NCBI GenBank assembly: GCA_016213205.1
Contig: JACRAZ010000091.1
Span: forward strand, 1-49,379
Direction of reading: 5' to 3'
Source of the DNA: Burkholderiales bacterium
GTDB lineage: Bacteria > Pseudomonadota > Gammaproteobacteria > Burkholderiales > Burkholderiaceae_C
DNA: 49,379 nucleotides
Position 1 is the stretch's first letter. Every line of letters starts with the position of its first letter. Shown in pieces: positions 23,999 to 31,509 of the stretch. Made by a program: the position numbers and the translations under genes. The notes under the pieces were generated by a model. That model saw nothing but the letters and a program-made list of their open reading frames with translations. It was not told where the DNA came from and did not search any database.

Positions 23999-25270
23999 TC
24001 AGGCGGCAACGCCGTACTGGATGCGGTAGAGGGTGCGCGGGTCCATCGCGGCGTTCACGCCGGGGGCCACGAGCTGGCGCGTCTGCATCTCGAACGCGCT
24101 TTCGTCCATCTCGTCGCGCAGGTTCTCGTAGGGCGTGTAGATGGTCGGCCGCAGGCGCGCGCCGACCTCCTCCACCACCCGCACCGTGCGGGCCAGGCCT
24201 TCCGGCGTCTGGCCCGGCATGCCCAGCATCACCAGGCAGTTGAGCTCGATGCCCTCGCGCCGGCACCAGCCGGCCACCTCGCGCAGGCGCGATTCGGTGC
24301 TGCGCTTCAGGCGCGGCAGCGAGGCCTGGGCCTGCTCGTCCAGGGTTTCCAGGCCCACGCTCAGGCGCAGGCAGCGTGAGCGGGCGAAGGCCACGATCAT
24401 GGCCTCGTCCAGGTGGTGCAGGGTGGTGCAGGTCTTCCAGGAAAAGCCATCCGGGTGCGCGCCCACCGCGCGCGCGAACTCGAACACCCAATCGCGCTTG
24501 AGCGTGAAGGTGGGTGCATGGGTGGCCAGGTAGTCGAACGGGTAGACCTCACGCACGCGGTCGACATAGGCCATCACCGAGGCCACGCTGCGGCGGCGCT
24601 CGCGCCGCCCCTGGTAGGCGGCCACGAGGCAGTAGGCGCAGCCCAGCGGGCAGCCGCGCGCCATCGCGATGGGCAGCTCCTTGCGCGCGGGCAGGCCGCT
24701 GAAGCGCAGGCTGGTGTCGCCGTACATCGCGTTGTAGCTGTCCCAGGGCACCCGGGTGGGGTCGGGGTAGGCCCAGTCGTCGGCCGGCAGGTACTCGCCG
24801 GGGCCGGTGTCGCGGATGCTGCCGTCGGCCTGGCGCAGCAGCAGGCCGCTGAGCACCTGCTCGTCGGCGCCCGCCAGGTGCTGCAGGTAGCGCAGGATCG
24901 CCGCCTCCCAATCGCCGCTGCTCACCACCGCATCGGGCCCGTAGCGCAGGAAGAAGCGTGGCGTGATGCTGCTGGCGCGGCCGAAGACCACGATGCGGGT
25001 GGCCGGCGACAGGGCCCGGCAGTAGGTGAACAGCGGCGTGAGCACGTGCACGGTGTCGAACTCGGTCTGCACCGCCAGCACGTCGGGCTGCCACATCAGC
25101 GCCTGCGCGAGGTGGGTCCAGGTCATGTTCAGCACGCCCGCATCGAGCGTGCGCAGCTCGAGCCCGGGCATCTCGCGTTCGAGGTACGCGCTCACCTCCC
25201 ACAGGCCCAGGTGGTGGCCGGCGTTGAAGTACGCCGGCACGGCGGGGGGCCACAGCACAAGCACGCGCAT
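23999..25270 (-). CDS. Radical SAM protein of the biosynthetic operon
   Basis: 423 aa. GGAGAG precedes the ATG at 25270. A short alpha/beta N-terminal domain (MRVLVLWPPAVPAYFNAGHH) resembles degenerate B12-binding domains; the radical SAM motif is C207-x3-C211-x2-C214 (CPLGCAYC). Later landmarks RLSVGLETLDEQAQASLPRL and LNCLVMLGMPGQTPEGLART are classical radical SAM barrel segments (the SAM-ribose and GxIxGxxE-like region). It shows no close likeness to the other two radical SAM proteins, so it probably does a different step. It starts 4 bases after the MurA-like gene stop and 17 bases precede the next gene. Confidence 0.92.
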   Translation of the reverse strand: MRVLVLWPPAVPAYFNAGHHLGLWEVSAYLEREMPGLELRTLDAGVLNMTWTHLAQALMWQPDVLAVQTEFDTVHVLTPLFTYCRALSPATRIVVFGRASSITPRFFLRYGPDAVVSSGDWEAAILRYLQHLAGADEQVLSGLLLRQADGSIRDTGPGEYLPADDWAYPDPTRVPWDSYNAMYGDTSLRFSGLPARKELPIAMARGCPLGCAYCLVAAYQGRRERRRSVASVMAYVDRVREVYPFDYLATHAPTFTLKRDWVFEFARAVGAHPDGFSWKTCTTLHHLDEAMIVAFARSRCLRLSVGLETLDEQAQASLPRLKRSTESRLREVAGWCRREGIELNCLVMLGMPGQTPEGLARTVRVVEEVGARLRPTIYTPYENLRDEMDESAFEMQTRQLVAPGVNAAMDPRTLYRIQYGVAA

Positions 25271-25274
25271 GTCG

Positions 25275-26672
25275 TCACTCTCCAGGGGCGCCGGCGCGGA
25301 TGCGGCCGCCCAGCGCGGCCAGCCGTCCCGGCAGGTCTTCGTAGCCTCGGCGCAGGTGGTGGATGCCACGCAGCTCCGAGCAGCCCTCGGCCGCCGCGGC
25401 GGCCAGCAGCAGGCCGGCGGCGCCGCGCAGGTCGCGCGCCATCAGCCGCGCGCCGGTGAGCCGCGGCACGCCGGTGATCAGCAGGCGGCGGCCCTCGACG
25501 CGGTTGCGCCCGCCCAGGCGCCGCAGCTCCACGGCGTGGCGGAACCGGTTCTCCCAGACCACTTCCTCGATGCTGCTGCGCCCGCGGGCCACGCTCATCA
25601 GGGCCGCGAACACGGGGCCGAGGTCGCTGTCGACCTGCTCGGTGGTGATGTCCACCGCCGTCAGCGCGCGCTCGGGGTGGCACACCACCGCGTCGCCGCT
25701 CACGCTGATGTGCATGCCCATCGCCCGCAGGGCGGCCGCTTCCACCTCCAGCCCGTCCAGCGAGGCCTGGGTGCAGGTGATGCGGCTGCCGGTGATGCCG
25801 GCCGCGCCGATGTAGGTGCCCAGCACCAGCGGGTCGAAGGGCAGCGCCAGGTCGGCGCCGTGCAGGCGCGGCACGCCCTCGATCCGGATCTCGCGGCTGC
25901 CGTCGCCGCTGATCCGTGCGCCCATCGCGCGCAGCAGCGTGCACAGGTCGCGGATGCAGCGCCGCCAGTAGGCGCCGCGGATCACCGTGCTGCCCTCGGC
26001 CAGCGCGCCCACCAGCAGCGCGGTCTTGGTGGCGCCGGAGATGAACTTGTTGTTCTCCTCGCCGTACAGGGCCTGCAGGTCGAGCGTGGTGCCCACGAAG
26101 CGGCCCTCGGGCAGCCAGGCCTCGATCGTCTCGCCCAGCCGCACCTTCGCGCCCATGGCGCGCAGCACCTTGGCCACGTGCGCCACCGGCCGCACGCCGA
26201 TGCTGCAGCCGCCGCGCGTGAGCGGCACGCGCACCCGCTCGTGGCGCGCCAGCAGCGCGGGCAGCAGGTACAGGGTGCCGTGCACCGAGTTCATCCAGGC
26301 CGCGGGCAGCGGGCGCTCGGCATCCACCGAGGCGCAGCCGATGTCCAGCCGGCCCTCGCCGGCGGCCACGCCCGCGCCGAGAAAGCGCAGCGCGCCCGTC
26401 ATGACCGCCATGTCCTCGAGCTGGGGCACGTTGCGCAGCGCCACCGGCTCGTCGGTCAGCAGCGTGGCCGCGAGCATCGAGACGGCCGAGATCTTGGCGC
26501 CCTCGATGCGCACCGCGCCTTCGAGCACACGGCCGCCGTGCACATGCAGCACGGCCTCGGGCGGCGCCGCTGGCGCGGCAGGCGCCGAGGCCTCGTTTCG
26601 GGCCTCGCCTTCTGCGCGTCGCCCTGGGGGCGGCGCGGCGGGGTCGGGCAGGTGGAGGGCGGTGTCAAGCAT
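25275..26672 (-). CDS. MurA/EPSP-synthase-type enolpyruvyl transferase, operon-embedded paralogue
   Basis: 465 aa. After about 40 residues of Ala/Pro-rich extension, it follows UDP-GlcNAc enolpyruvyl transferase: EGAVRIEGAKISAVSMLAA (K60 kept at the position of the MurA Lys, but the next Asn is Ile), catalytic-loop Cys C156 in GGCSIGVRPVAHV, and EQVDSDLGPVFAALMSVARG and ENRFRHAVELRRLGG in the C-terminal half. The retained Cys and Arg argue for real enolpyruvyl transfer from PEP. Its placement inside a radical SAM/ligase operon, the N-terminal extension and the lost Asn argue against being the housekeeping MurA. The acceptor is unknown. It overlaps the preceding gene by 8 bases with GAAGGA before the ATG. 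Confidence 0.88.
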   Translation of the reverse strand: MLDTALHLPDPAAPPPGRRAEGEARNEASAPAAPAAPPEAVLHVHGGRVLEGAVRIEGAKISAVSMLAATLLTDEPVALRNVPQLEDMAVMTGALRFLGAGVAAGEGRLDIGCASVDAERPLPAAWMNSVHGTLYLLPALLARHERVRVPLTRGGCSIGVRPVAHVAKVLRAMGAKVRLGETIEAWLPEGRFVGTTLDLQALYGEENNKFISGATKTALLVGALAEGSTVIRGAYWRRCIRDLCTLLRAMGARISGDGSREIRIEGVPRLHGADLALPFDPLVLGTYIGAAGITGSRITCTQASLDGLEVEAAALRAMGMHISVSGDAVVCHPERALTAVDITTEQVDSDLGPVFAALMSVARGRSSIEEVVWENRFRHAVELRRLGGRNRVEGRRLLITGVPRLTGARLMARDLRGAAGLLLAAAAAEGCSELRGIHHLRRGYEDLPGRLAALGGRIRAGAPGE

Positions 26673-27798
26673 CGAAGCGTCCTTCGTAGATTTCGCTGTC
26701 GAGCGAGCTGCGCCGGCAGCCCACCAGGTAGGGCCGGTAGCCGAAGCGGCGGTGCAGTGCTCGCAGCTCGCCGGCCAGGCGCAGCAGGTCGTCCACGGCC
26801 GGTGGCGGCTTGCGTGCGTAGGGGGTGCCCTTGTCCGGGTGGAACACCGCCACCGTGGGCACCACGCCGCGCTCGGCCATGGCCCAGCAGCCTTCGATCA
26901 GGCTGTCCACGGGCTCGAGGCCGGCGACGAAGTTGCACGACATCCGGCCGGCGCCGAACAGCGCCACGCCGGCATCGAAGGCGCGCAGGTAGGCCGCGCG
27001 CCCGTACAGGCGGTGCTTGCCCGGGCACACCTGCTCGAACAGCCGCGGCGACCACACCTCCAGCGCGAAGGTGGGCTCCTCGACGCTTGCCAGCCGCGCC
27101 AGCAGCGACAGGTCCTGCGGCGGCATGATGTTCAGGTGGTGCGACAGCGGCCGCGGCAGCGCGGCGCGGGCGGCGTCGATCGCGTCGACGGCCTCGTTGA
27201 AGCCCTGGTCGAAATCGGCGAGTGCGCCGCCCGACCACTCCAGCGCGCGCAGCCGCGGCTCGCTGGCCACGGCCGCCACCAGCGCCTCGGTGAGCAGCGC
27301 GCCGTGGGGTGCGTCGTGCACCGCGCGGTTCACGCCGCGTGTGGCCTCCACCGAGCAGAACTGGCACGGCGCGCGGATGGCCCACATGTGGCATTGCCGG
27401 TGCAGGAACACCGCCACCGCGTGCACGCTGTACTGCGAGACATAGCGGCTGGCCGGCGAGCCATCGGACAGGCGGCACTCGTAGTAGGCCGGGCGCTCGG
27501 GCAGCACCACCTCGCACACCGGCCGCTGGTCCAGCGTGAGGTGCCAGCCCTCGGCCTGGCGCTGCACGCACCAGGGGCTGTCGGGCCGGTAGTTCACGCC
27601 ACACACCACGCCCTCGGGCAGCAGCAGTTCACCCGGCACCGTGTCCAGGCCCTGCAGGGGCTGGTCGCTGTTGTTGTAGGCCAGGGCACGCTCGGTGTGC
27701 CGGCGCCCGACGCCGGCCACCGCATCGGGCGTGAAGCGCACGCCCTGCACCAGCAGGCACAGCTTCACGTGCGCGGGGTTGCCCAGGTCGAGCCTCAT
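26665..27798 (-). CDS. Probable radical SAM-like protein with an unusual CX8CX2C motif
   Basis: 377 aa. The cysteine cluster is C136-x8-C145-x2-C148 (QCHMWAIRAPCQFCSVEA) rather than the common C-x3-C-x2-C. The segments after it (ALEWSGGALADFDQG as a GGE-like strand, SHHLNIMPPQ, PTFALEVWSPRLF, MSCNFVAGLEP, PTVAVFHPDKGTPYAR) read like the beta strands of a partial TIM barrel in radical SAM enzymes. I therefore call it radical SAM-like, not proven. The first 130 residues contain additional cysteines (C14, C66, C77, C95, C108). The start ATG overlaps the ligase stop by 4 bases. Its substrate may be the product of the ligase/ACP pair. Confidence 0.7.
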   Translation of the reverse strand: MRLDLGNPAHVKLCLLVQGVRFTPDAVAGVGRRHTERALAYNNSDQPLQGLDTVPGELLLPEGVVCGVNYRPDSPWCVQRQAEGWHLTLDQRPVCEVVLPERPAYYECRLSDGSPASRYVSQYSVHAVAVFLHRQCHMWAIRAPCQFCSVEATRGVNRAVHDAPHGALLTEALVAAVASEPRLRALEWSGGALADFDQGFNEAVDAIDAARAALPRPLSHHLNIMPPQDLSLLARLASVEEPTFALEVWSPRLFEQVCPGKHRLYGRAAYLRAFDAGVALFGAGRMSCNFVAGLEPVDSLIEGCWAMAERGVVPTVAVFHPDKGTPYARKPPPAVDDLLRLAGELRALHRRFGYRPYLVGCRRSSLDSEIYEGRFDA

Positions 27799-29405
27799 GG
27801 CCGCTGCTCCGCCACCGCGGGCGTGGTGCCGCCATCGCCCGGGGCCGCCGCCAGCGGGGCCAGGTGGCCGGCCTGCACCCAGGCCAGCAGTTCATGGCGC
27901 TGGACCTTGCCGGTGCTGCCGGTGCGCGGGATCGCCGGCACGCGCCAGAACGCCACCGGCACCGCCTTGGGCGACAGCGCCTGCGCCACCCAGTCGGCCA
28001 GCGCGTGCGCGCTGGGCTCGGCACCGGGCCGGGGCACGATGGCCGCCACCGGGGCCTGCCCGGTGCGCGCATGGGCCACTGCCACCACCGCCGCATCGGC
28101 CACCGCCGGGTGGCGCCGCAGCACCTCGTCGATGGCGGCGGCGGCGATGCGGTAGCCGCTGACCTTCATGTAGTCGTCCTGCCGGCCCGAGATGGCCAGC
28201 AGGCCGTCGGCATCCATGTGGCCGAGGTCCCGCGTGTCGATGAAGCCGTCCGCGTCGGTCTGCGACGCATCGATGCCGCTGCCGTTCCACAGCCCCAGCA
28301 TCGCGTAGCGGGTGCGCACCCAGATCTGGCCGGCCTCGTCCACCTCGGCCGGCGTGCCGTCGGGCCGCCGCACCTGGACGCAGGCCTGCGGCAGCGGCAG
28401 GCCCGCCGAGCCGATGCGCTGGCGCGCCAGGCCCTCGGGCAGCACCGTGGCGAGCCCGGTCTCGGTGAGGCCATAACCTTGAACCGACGCGGCCCCGGTG
28501 CGGTCCATGATCTGCTGCATCAGCGCCACCGGGATGAAGTCCGACGCGACGTTGGCCATGCGCAGCGCCGAGAAGTCGCGCTGGTCGAACGAGGGGTGGG
28601 CGAGCAGGCTGCGCCAGACCTCGGGCACCGCGACGATGAAGCTGATGCGCTCGCGCGCCATCGTGTCCAGCACCTGGGCCGGGTGCGGCAGCGGCAGCTG
28701 CACCACGCAGGCGCCCACGGCCGCGGTGTGCAGCGCGGGCATCACGCTGCCGTAGTGGCCGGCGGGGTAGACGTTGAGAAAGCGTTCCTCGGCCCCGATG
28801 CGCAGCGCCAGGTTGATGCACAGCGCCTGCAGCGCCAGCGCGCCCTGGCCGTAGACGATGCCCTTGGGCTGGCCGGTGGTGCCGCTGCTGAACAGCATCA
28901 GGGCCGGCAGCGTGGCATCGGCCACCGGTGCGGGGCAGGCCGCGTCGCCCGGCGCGGGCGCGCCGGGGGACAGCAAGGCCTGCAGCGCCGGCTCGCACAG
29001 GTCGATGGCCGGCACATCCCCGGCCCAGGGGCGCTGGGCGCGGGTGTACACGCCGGCCAGCGGCCGGTTCATCAGCGAGCGGCCCAGCAGCACGCAGCGC
29101 GCGCCGGCGAACGCCAGCCCGCGTGCCAGCTCGGGCGGCGCGGACCAGGGCGAGAGCGGCAGGTACACCGCGCCCAGCCAGGCGGCGGCATACAGGAAGA
29201 GCACGTGCTCCGCGGCATTGACGCCGATGTGTGCCACGCGGTCGCCACGGCGCACGCCCTGCGCGGCCAGCAGGGCCGCGGCCTGGCGCACGCCGGTGTG
29301 CAGATCGGCGTAGTGGTAGCGGCGGCCACCGTCCACCAGCGCGGTGCGCCGCGGGCCCATGTCGTGCGCGGCCTGCAGCAGGTCGATCGGGGTCAGCGCG
29401 TCCAT
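27795..29405 (-). CDS. Acyl-AMP ligase (AMP-dependent synthetase/ligase, ANL family)
   Basis: 536 aa. All core motifs are visible: P-loop-like LFSSGTTGQPKGIVYGQG (about 177-194), GYGLTETGLA, DTRDLGHMDADGLLAISGRQ, DDYMKVSGYRI, and the catalytic Lys in PRTGSTGKVQRHEL near residue 503. Such enzymes activate a carboxylic acid as acyl-AMP and pass it to CoA or to an acyl carrier protein. Because a discrete ACP is encoded two genes upstream in the operon, loading of that ACP is the best hypothesis. Substrate specificity cannot be read. The start overlaps the methyltransferase stop by 13 bases and its stop overlaps the next start by 4. Confidence 0.92.
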   Translation of the reverse strand: MDALTPIDLLQAAHDMGPRRTALVDGGRRYHYADLHTGVRQAAALLAAQGVRRGDRVAHIGVNAAEHVLFLYAAAWLGAVYLPLSPWSAPPELARGLAFAGARCVLLGRSLMNRPLAGVYTRAQRPWAGDVPAIDLCEPALQALLSPGAPAPGDAACPAPVADATLPALMLFSSGTTGQPKGIVYGQGALALQALCINLALRIGAEERFLNVYPAGHYGSVMPALHTAAVGACVVQLPLPHPAQVLDTMARERISFIVAVPEVWRSLLAHPSFDQRDFSALRMANVASDFIPVALMQQIMDRTGAASVQGYGLTETGLATVLPEGLARQRIGSAGLPLPQACVQVRRPDGTPAEVDEAGQIWVRTRYAMLGLWNGSGIDASQTDADGFIDTRDLGHMDADGLLAISGRQDDYMKVSGYRIAAAAIDEVLRRHPAVADAAVVAVAHARTGQAPVAAIVPRPGAEPSAHALADWVAQALSPKAVPVAFWRVPAIPRTGSTGKVQRHELLAWVQAGHLAPLAAAPGDGGTTPAVAEQRP

Positions 29406-30100
29406 GCGGCCTCGCGCGCGGCGGCGGGCTTGCCGAACAGCAGGAAGTAGCCATGGCGGCCGGCGAAGGGCGAGTGGCCGGGGCCTTTTTCAATGCACCA
29501 GATCTCCTCGCCCAGGAAGTCCAGGCAGCGGCCGATGGCCCGCGCGGCATCCCAGGCCAGTGGCAGCACGCCCGCTGCCGAGCCGGGGTGCCAGAAGCCG
29601 CGGGGCACCCGCATGTTGGCGAACAGCGCCACCACGTGCCCGCCCGGCAGCAGGCGGCGCGCCACCTGCTGGAACACGCCGGTCAGCTCGTCCAGGTAGT
29701 CGTCGTAGGCCGGCGCGAGGCTCGGGATGTCCTGCTGCATCAGCTCGCTCGACCGGAAGAAGGGCGGCCCGGTCAGGCACAGCTGGCAGGCCGGCAGGTC
29801 CAGCGCGTCCAGGTGGCGCGCGTCGCCCTGGTGCAGCACCGCGCGGCCCGCCAGGCGCTGCCGGGCATGGTCCAGGCGTTCCGGGTCGAGCTCGACACCG
29901 CAGGCCTGGCGGCCCAGCGCGAGCGCGCTGGTCAGCGTGGAGCCATAACCGGCAAAGGGATCGAAGACCACGTCGCCAGGCCGGGAGTAGCGCTGCACAT
30001 AGGTTCGCACCACCGCTTCGGGCACGGCCAGGTGCGGGTAGCGCACGCCTTGCGGCAGCTCCTCCAGGTCCATCGACGCTGCGAAGTAGGACGCAGCCAT
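29393..30100 (-). CDS. DNA-methylase-fold SAM methyltransferase within the biosynthetic operon
   Basis: 235 aa. The SAM motif DPFAGYGSTLTSALALGR (from D47) and a T110-G-P-P-F-F115 motif in the place of the (S/N/T)PP(Y/F) catalytic motif identify the N6-adenine/N4-cytosine DNA methylase fold. A short N-terminal helical part (YPHLAVPEAVVRTYVQRYSR) precedes motif I, as in permuted beta-class enzymes. No target-recognition domain is visible and no restriction endonuclease is near, so its acceptor may be an amino group on a small molecule or on the ACP-bound intermediate instead of DNA. Start at 30100 lies 17 bases after the ACP stop; an in-frame Met ten codons later is an alternative. Confidence 0.8.
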   Translation of the reverse strand: MAASYFAASMDLEELPQGVRYPHLAVPEAVVRTYVQRYSRPGDVVFDPFAGYGSTLTSALALGRQACGVELDPERLDHARQRLAGRAVLHQGDARHLDALDLPACQLCLTGPPFFRSSELMQQDIPSLAPAYDDYLDELTGVFQQVARRLLPGGHVVALFANMRVPRGFWHPGSAAGVLPLAWDAARAIGRCLDFLGEEIWCIEKGPGHSPFAGRHGYFLLFGKPAAAREAAWTR

Positions 30101-30117
30101 GGGGCACCCACAGGCGG

Positions 30118-30405
30118 CTACCGTTCGCTCAGGCGTTGCAGCACCAGCTCGGCCAGGCTGCGCAGGGTCTGCTGTTCGTGGATCGACCAGTCGAGCTCGC
30201 CGATCGTGATGCCGAAGCTGTCTTCCACCTGCACCAGCAGCTCGATGCCCTGCAGGGAGTTCAGGCCCAGGCCGTCGCCGAACAGGCGCTCGCCCTCGCC
30301 GATGCCCGCGGCCGGGCGCTCGAGTTCGAAGGTTTGCACGATCAGCGCCCGCAGCTGCTCGACGACCGTGTCGACGCTGGTGCTGAGTTCTTGGGTGGTG
30401 TCCAT
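30118..30405 (-). CDS. Acyl carrier protein, first gene of the biosynthetic operon
   Basis: 95 aa. The phosphopantetheine attachment serine is S50 in GLGLNSLQGIELLVQVEDSF, with Asn replacing the usual Asp of the DSL motif. The four-helix pattern and acidic character suit a discrete ACP. A strong ribosome site (GGGGGA) lies 9 bases before ATG 30405. It leads the operon ACP, methyltransferase, ligase, CX8CX2C protein, MurA-like, three radical SAM, SGNH, flippase. No ketosynthase accompanies it, so it is more likely a tether for a single acyl unit than a chain-extension ACP. The promoter with FNR-like box lies at 30442-30483. Confidence 0.92.
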   Translation of the reverse strand: MDTTQELSTSVDTVVEQLRALIVQTFELERPAAGIGEGERLFGDGLGLNSLQGIELLVQVEDSFGITIGELDWSIHEQQTLRSLAELVLQRLSER

Positions 30406-30441
30406 CGGCGATCCCCCTTCCACTGCGCACTTCGCGCTGGG

Positions 30442-30483
30442 ATGTGACACCCGGGATCGCCGATGCCCGTTGATCCAGATCAG
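30442..30483 (-). promoter_or_regulatory. FNR/Anr-like box and putative class II promoter of the biosynthetic operon
   Basis: TTGATCCAGATCAG (30470-30483, plus-strand reading) matches the FNR/Anr consensus TTGAT-N4-ATCAA with one mismatch. On the minus strand a weak -10, TCACAT (30447-30442), is centred exactly 32 bases downstream of the box centre, the spacing of class II FNR-activated promoters (box at about -41.5). The ACP start codon follows about 37 bases after the -10. A single site with one mismatch can arise by chance, so this is a good candidate rather than certain. Confidence 0.55.
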
Positions 30484-30547
30484 CGCTGCGGTCGGCCGCA
30501 CGCCGAATCAAGGGGAGCAGGTCCGGCTGTTGCGCCGCGGCCGGCGG

Positions 30548-30820
30548 CTCAGAGCTTGAGAGGCTTTCCCATGCACCCACGCCGGGGCGGCCAAGGGCGC
30601 TGGCGTAGGCGCGATGCGCAGCCCGGGTGTCCACCCGGGCCAGCAGCGCAACGCCCGCCAGCGCCCTTGGGTACCCCGGCCCTTCGGGTCAGCCCCCAGA
30701 ACAAGCCCACACGTCGTTGAAAAGCTCGCCGGGGGAACGGCCACGGCTGCGCTTTTCGCCTAGATTGGGCTTGTTCTGGGGGCTGACGTGGGCGCATGGG
30801 AAAGCCTCTCAAGCTCTCAG
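30548..30820. repeat. Nested palindromic element: two inverted copies of an intergenic repeat
   Basis: Outer arms 30548-30580 and 30788-30820 are inverted copies (33 bp, 2 mismatches); inner arms 30688-30709 and 30766-30787 are perfect 22-bp inverted copies (start GTCAGCCCCCAGAAC). The right copy is contiguous (30766-30820, 55 bp). The left copy is split by 107 bases (30581-30687) that themselves fold into a long hairpin: GCCGGGG / CCCCGGC, then CCAAGGGCGCTGGCG / CGCCAGCGCCCTTGG, capped by GCCCGGGTG-TC-CACCCGGGC (30621-30640). The 56-base central spacer holds a GAAAAGC...GCTTTTC stem. The right end overlaps the kdpE stop codon. No ORF in it is convincing. Most of the 411-base gap between the ACP and kdpE genes is this element. 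Confidence 0.9.
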
Positions 30821-31509
30821 GGCACGAAGCGGTAGCCGATGCCGGTTTCGGTGATCAGGTGGCGCGGCTGCGAGGGGTCGAGCTCGAGCTTCTTGCGCAG
30901 CTGGCCCATGTACACGCGCACGTAGTGCGTGTCCTCGGCGTGGCCGGCGCCCCACACGGCGGCCAGCACCTGGCGGTGCGTGAGCACGCAATGCGGGTGG
31001 GTGGCCAGGTGCGTGAGCAGGCGGTACTCGTTGGGCGTCAGGTGCAGCGGCTGGCCCGCACGCTCGACACTGCGGCGCACCAGGTCGATGCGCACCTCGC
31101 CGAAGCTGATCACCTGGTCGGCCCCGCTCGCGGCACCGCTGCGCCGCCGCAGGTGGGCGCGCACGCGGGCCAGCAGCTCGCCGGCGCTGAAGGGCTTGAC
31201 CAGGTAGTCGTCGGCGCCGGCATCGAGCGCGCCGATCTTGTCGCCTTCGGTGCTGCGGGCCGAGAGCACCAGCACCGGCACGTCCGACCAGGTGCGCAGG
31301 TCGCGGATCAGGTCCACGCCGTCGCCATCGGGCAGGCCCAGGTCCAGCACCACCAGGTCGGGGTGGCGGGTGCCGGCGTCGATCAGCCCGCGCTGCACGC
31401 CGCCGGCCTCGTGCACCTCGAAGCCTTCGCGTTCGAGCGCCAGCCGCACGAAGCGGCGGATCTCGGGTTCGTCCTCGACCACCAGGACCTTGGGTCTGGT
31501 GTCGCTCAC
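30817..31509 (-). CDS. kdpE: KdpE response regulator of potassium transport
   Basis: 230 aa, the usual KdpE length. Receiver domain with E12-D13, phospho-acceptor D56 (VVLDLGLPDGDGVDLIRDLR), T/S in LVLSARS and K in DYLVKPFSAGELLARVRAHL; winged-helix output domain with LTPNEYRLLTHLATHPHCVL, YVRVYMGQLRKKLE and TETGIGYRFVP. Phosphorylated by KdpD at low potassium or high osmolarity, it activates kdpFABC. The start overlaps the kdpD stop by 4 bases. The stop codon lies inside the right arm of the palindromic element. Confidence 0.97.
   Translation of the reverse strand: MSDTRPKVLVVEDEPEIRRFVRLALEREGFEVHEAGGVQRGLIDAGTRHPDLVVLDLGLPDGDGVDLIRDLRTWSDVPVLVLSARSTEGDKIGALDAGADDYLVKPFSAGELLARVRAHLRRRSGAASGADQVISFGEVRIDLVRRSVERAGQPLHLTPNEYRLLTHLATHPHCVLTHRQVLAAVWGAGHAEDTHYVRVYMGQLRKKLELDPSQPRHLITETGIGYRFVP

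Noticed and set aside
22386..24491. A 701-aa extended version of the B12 radical SAM protein
   Set aside because: The extension overlaps the preceding gene in another frame; the start at 23981 has a good ribosome site and gives the normal N-terminus.
18446..30405. Ladderane, hopanoid or standard polyketide cluster
   Set aside because: No ketosynthase, terpene cyclase or PKS module is present; only ACP, ligase and radical SAM genes are shared with such clusters.
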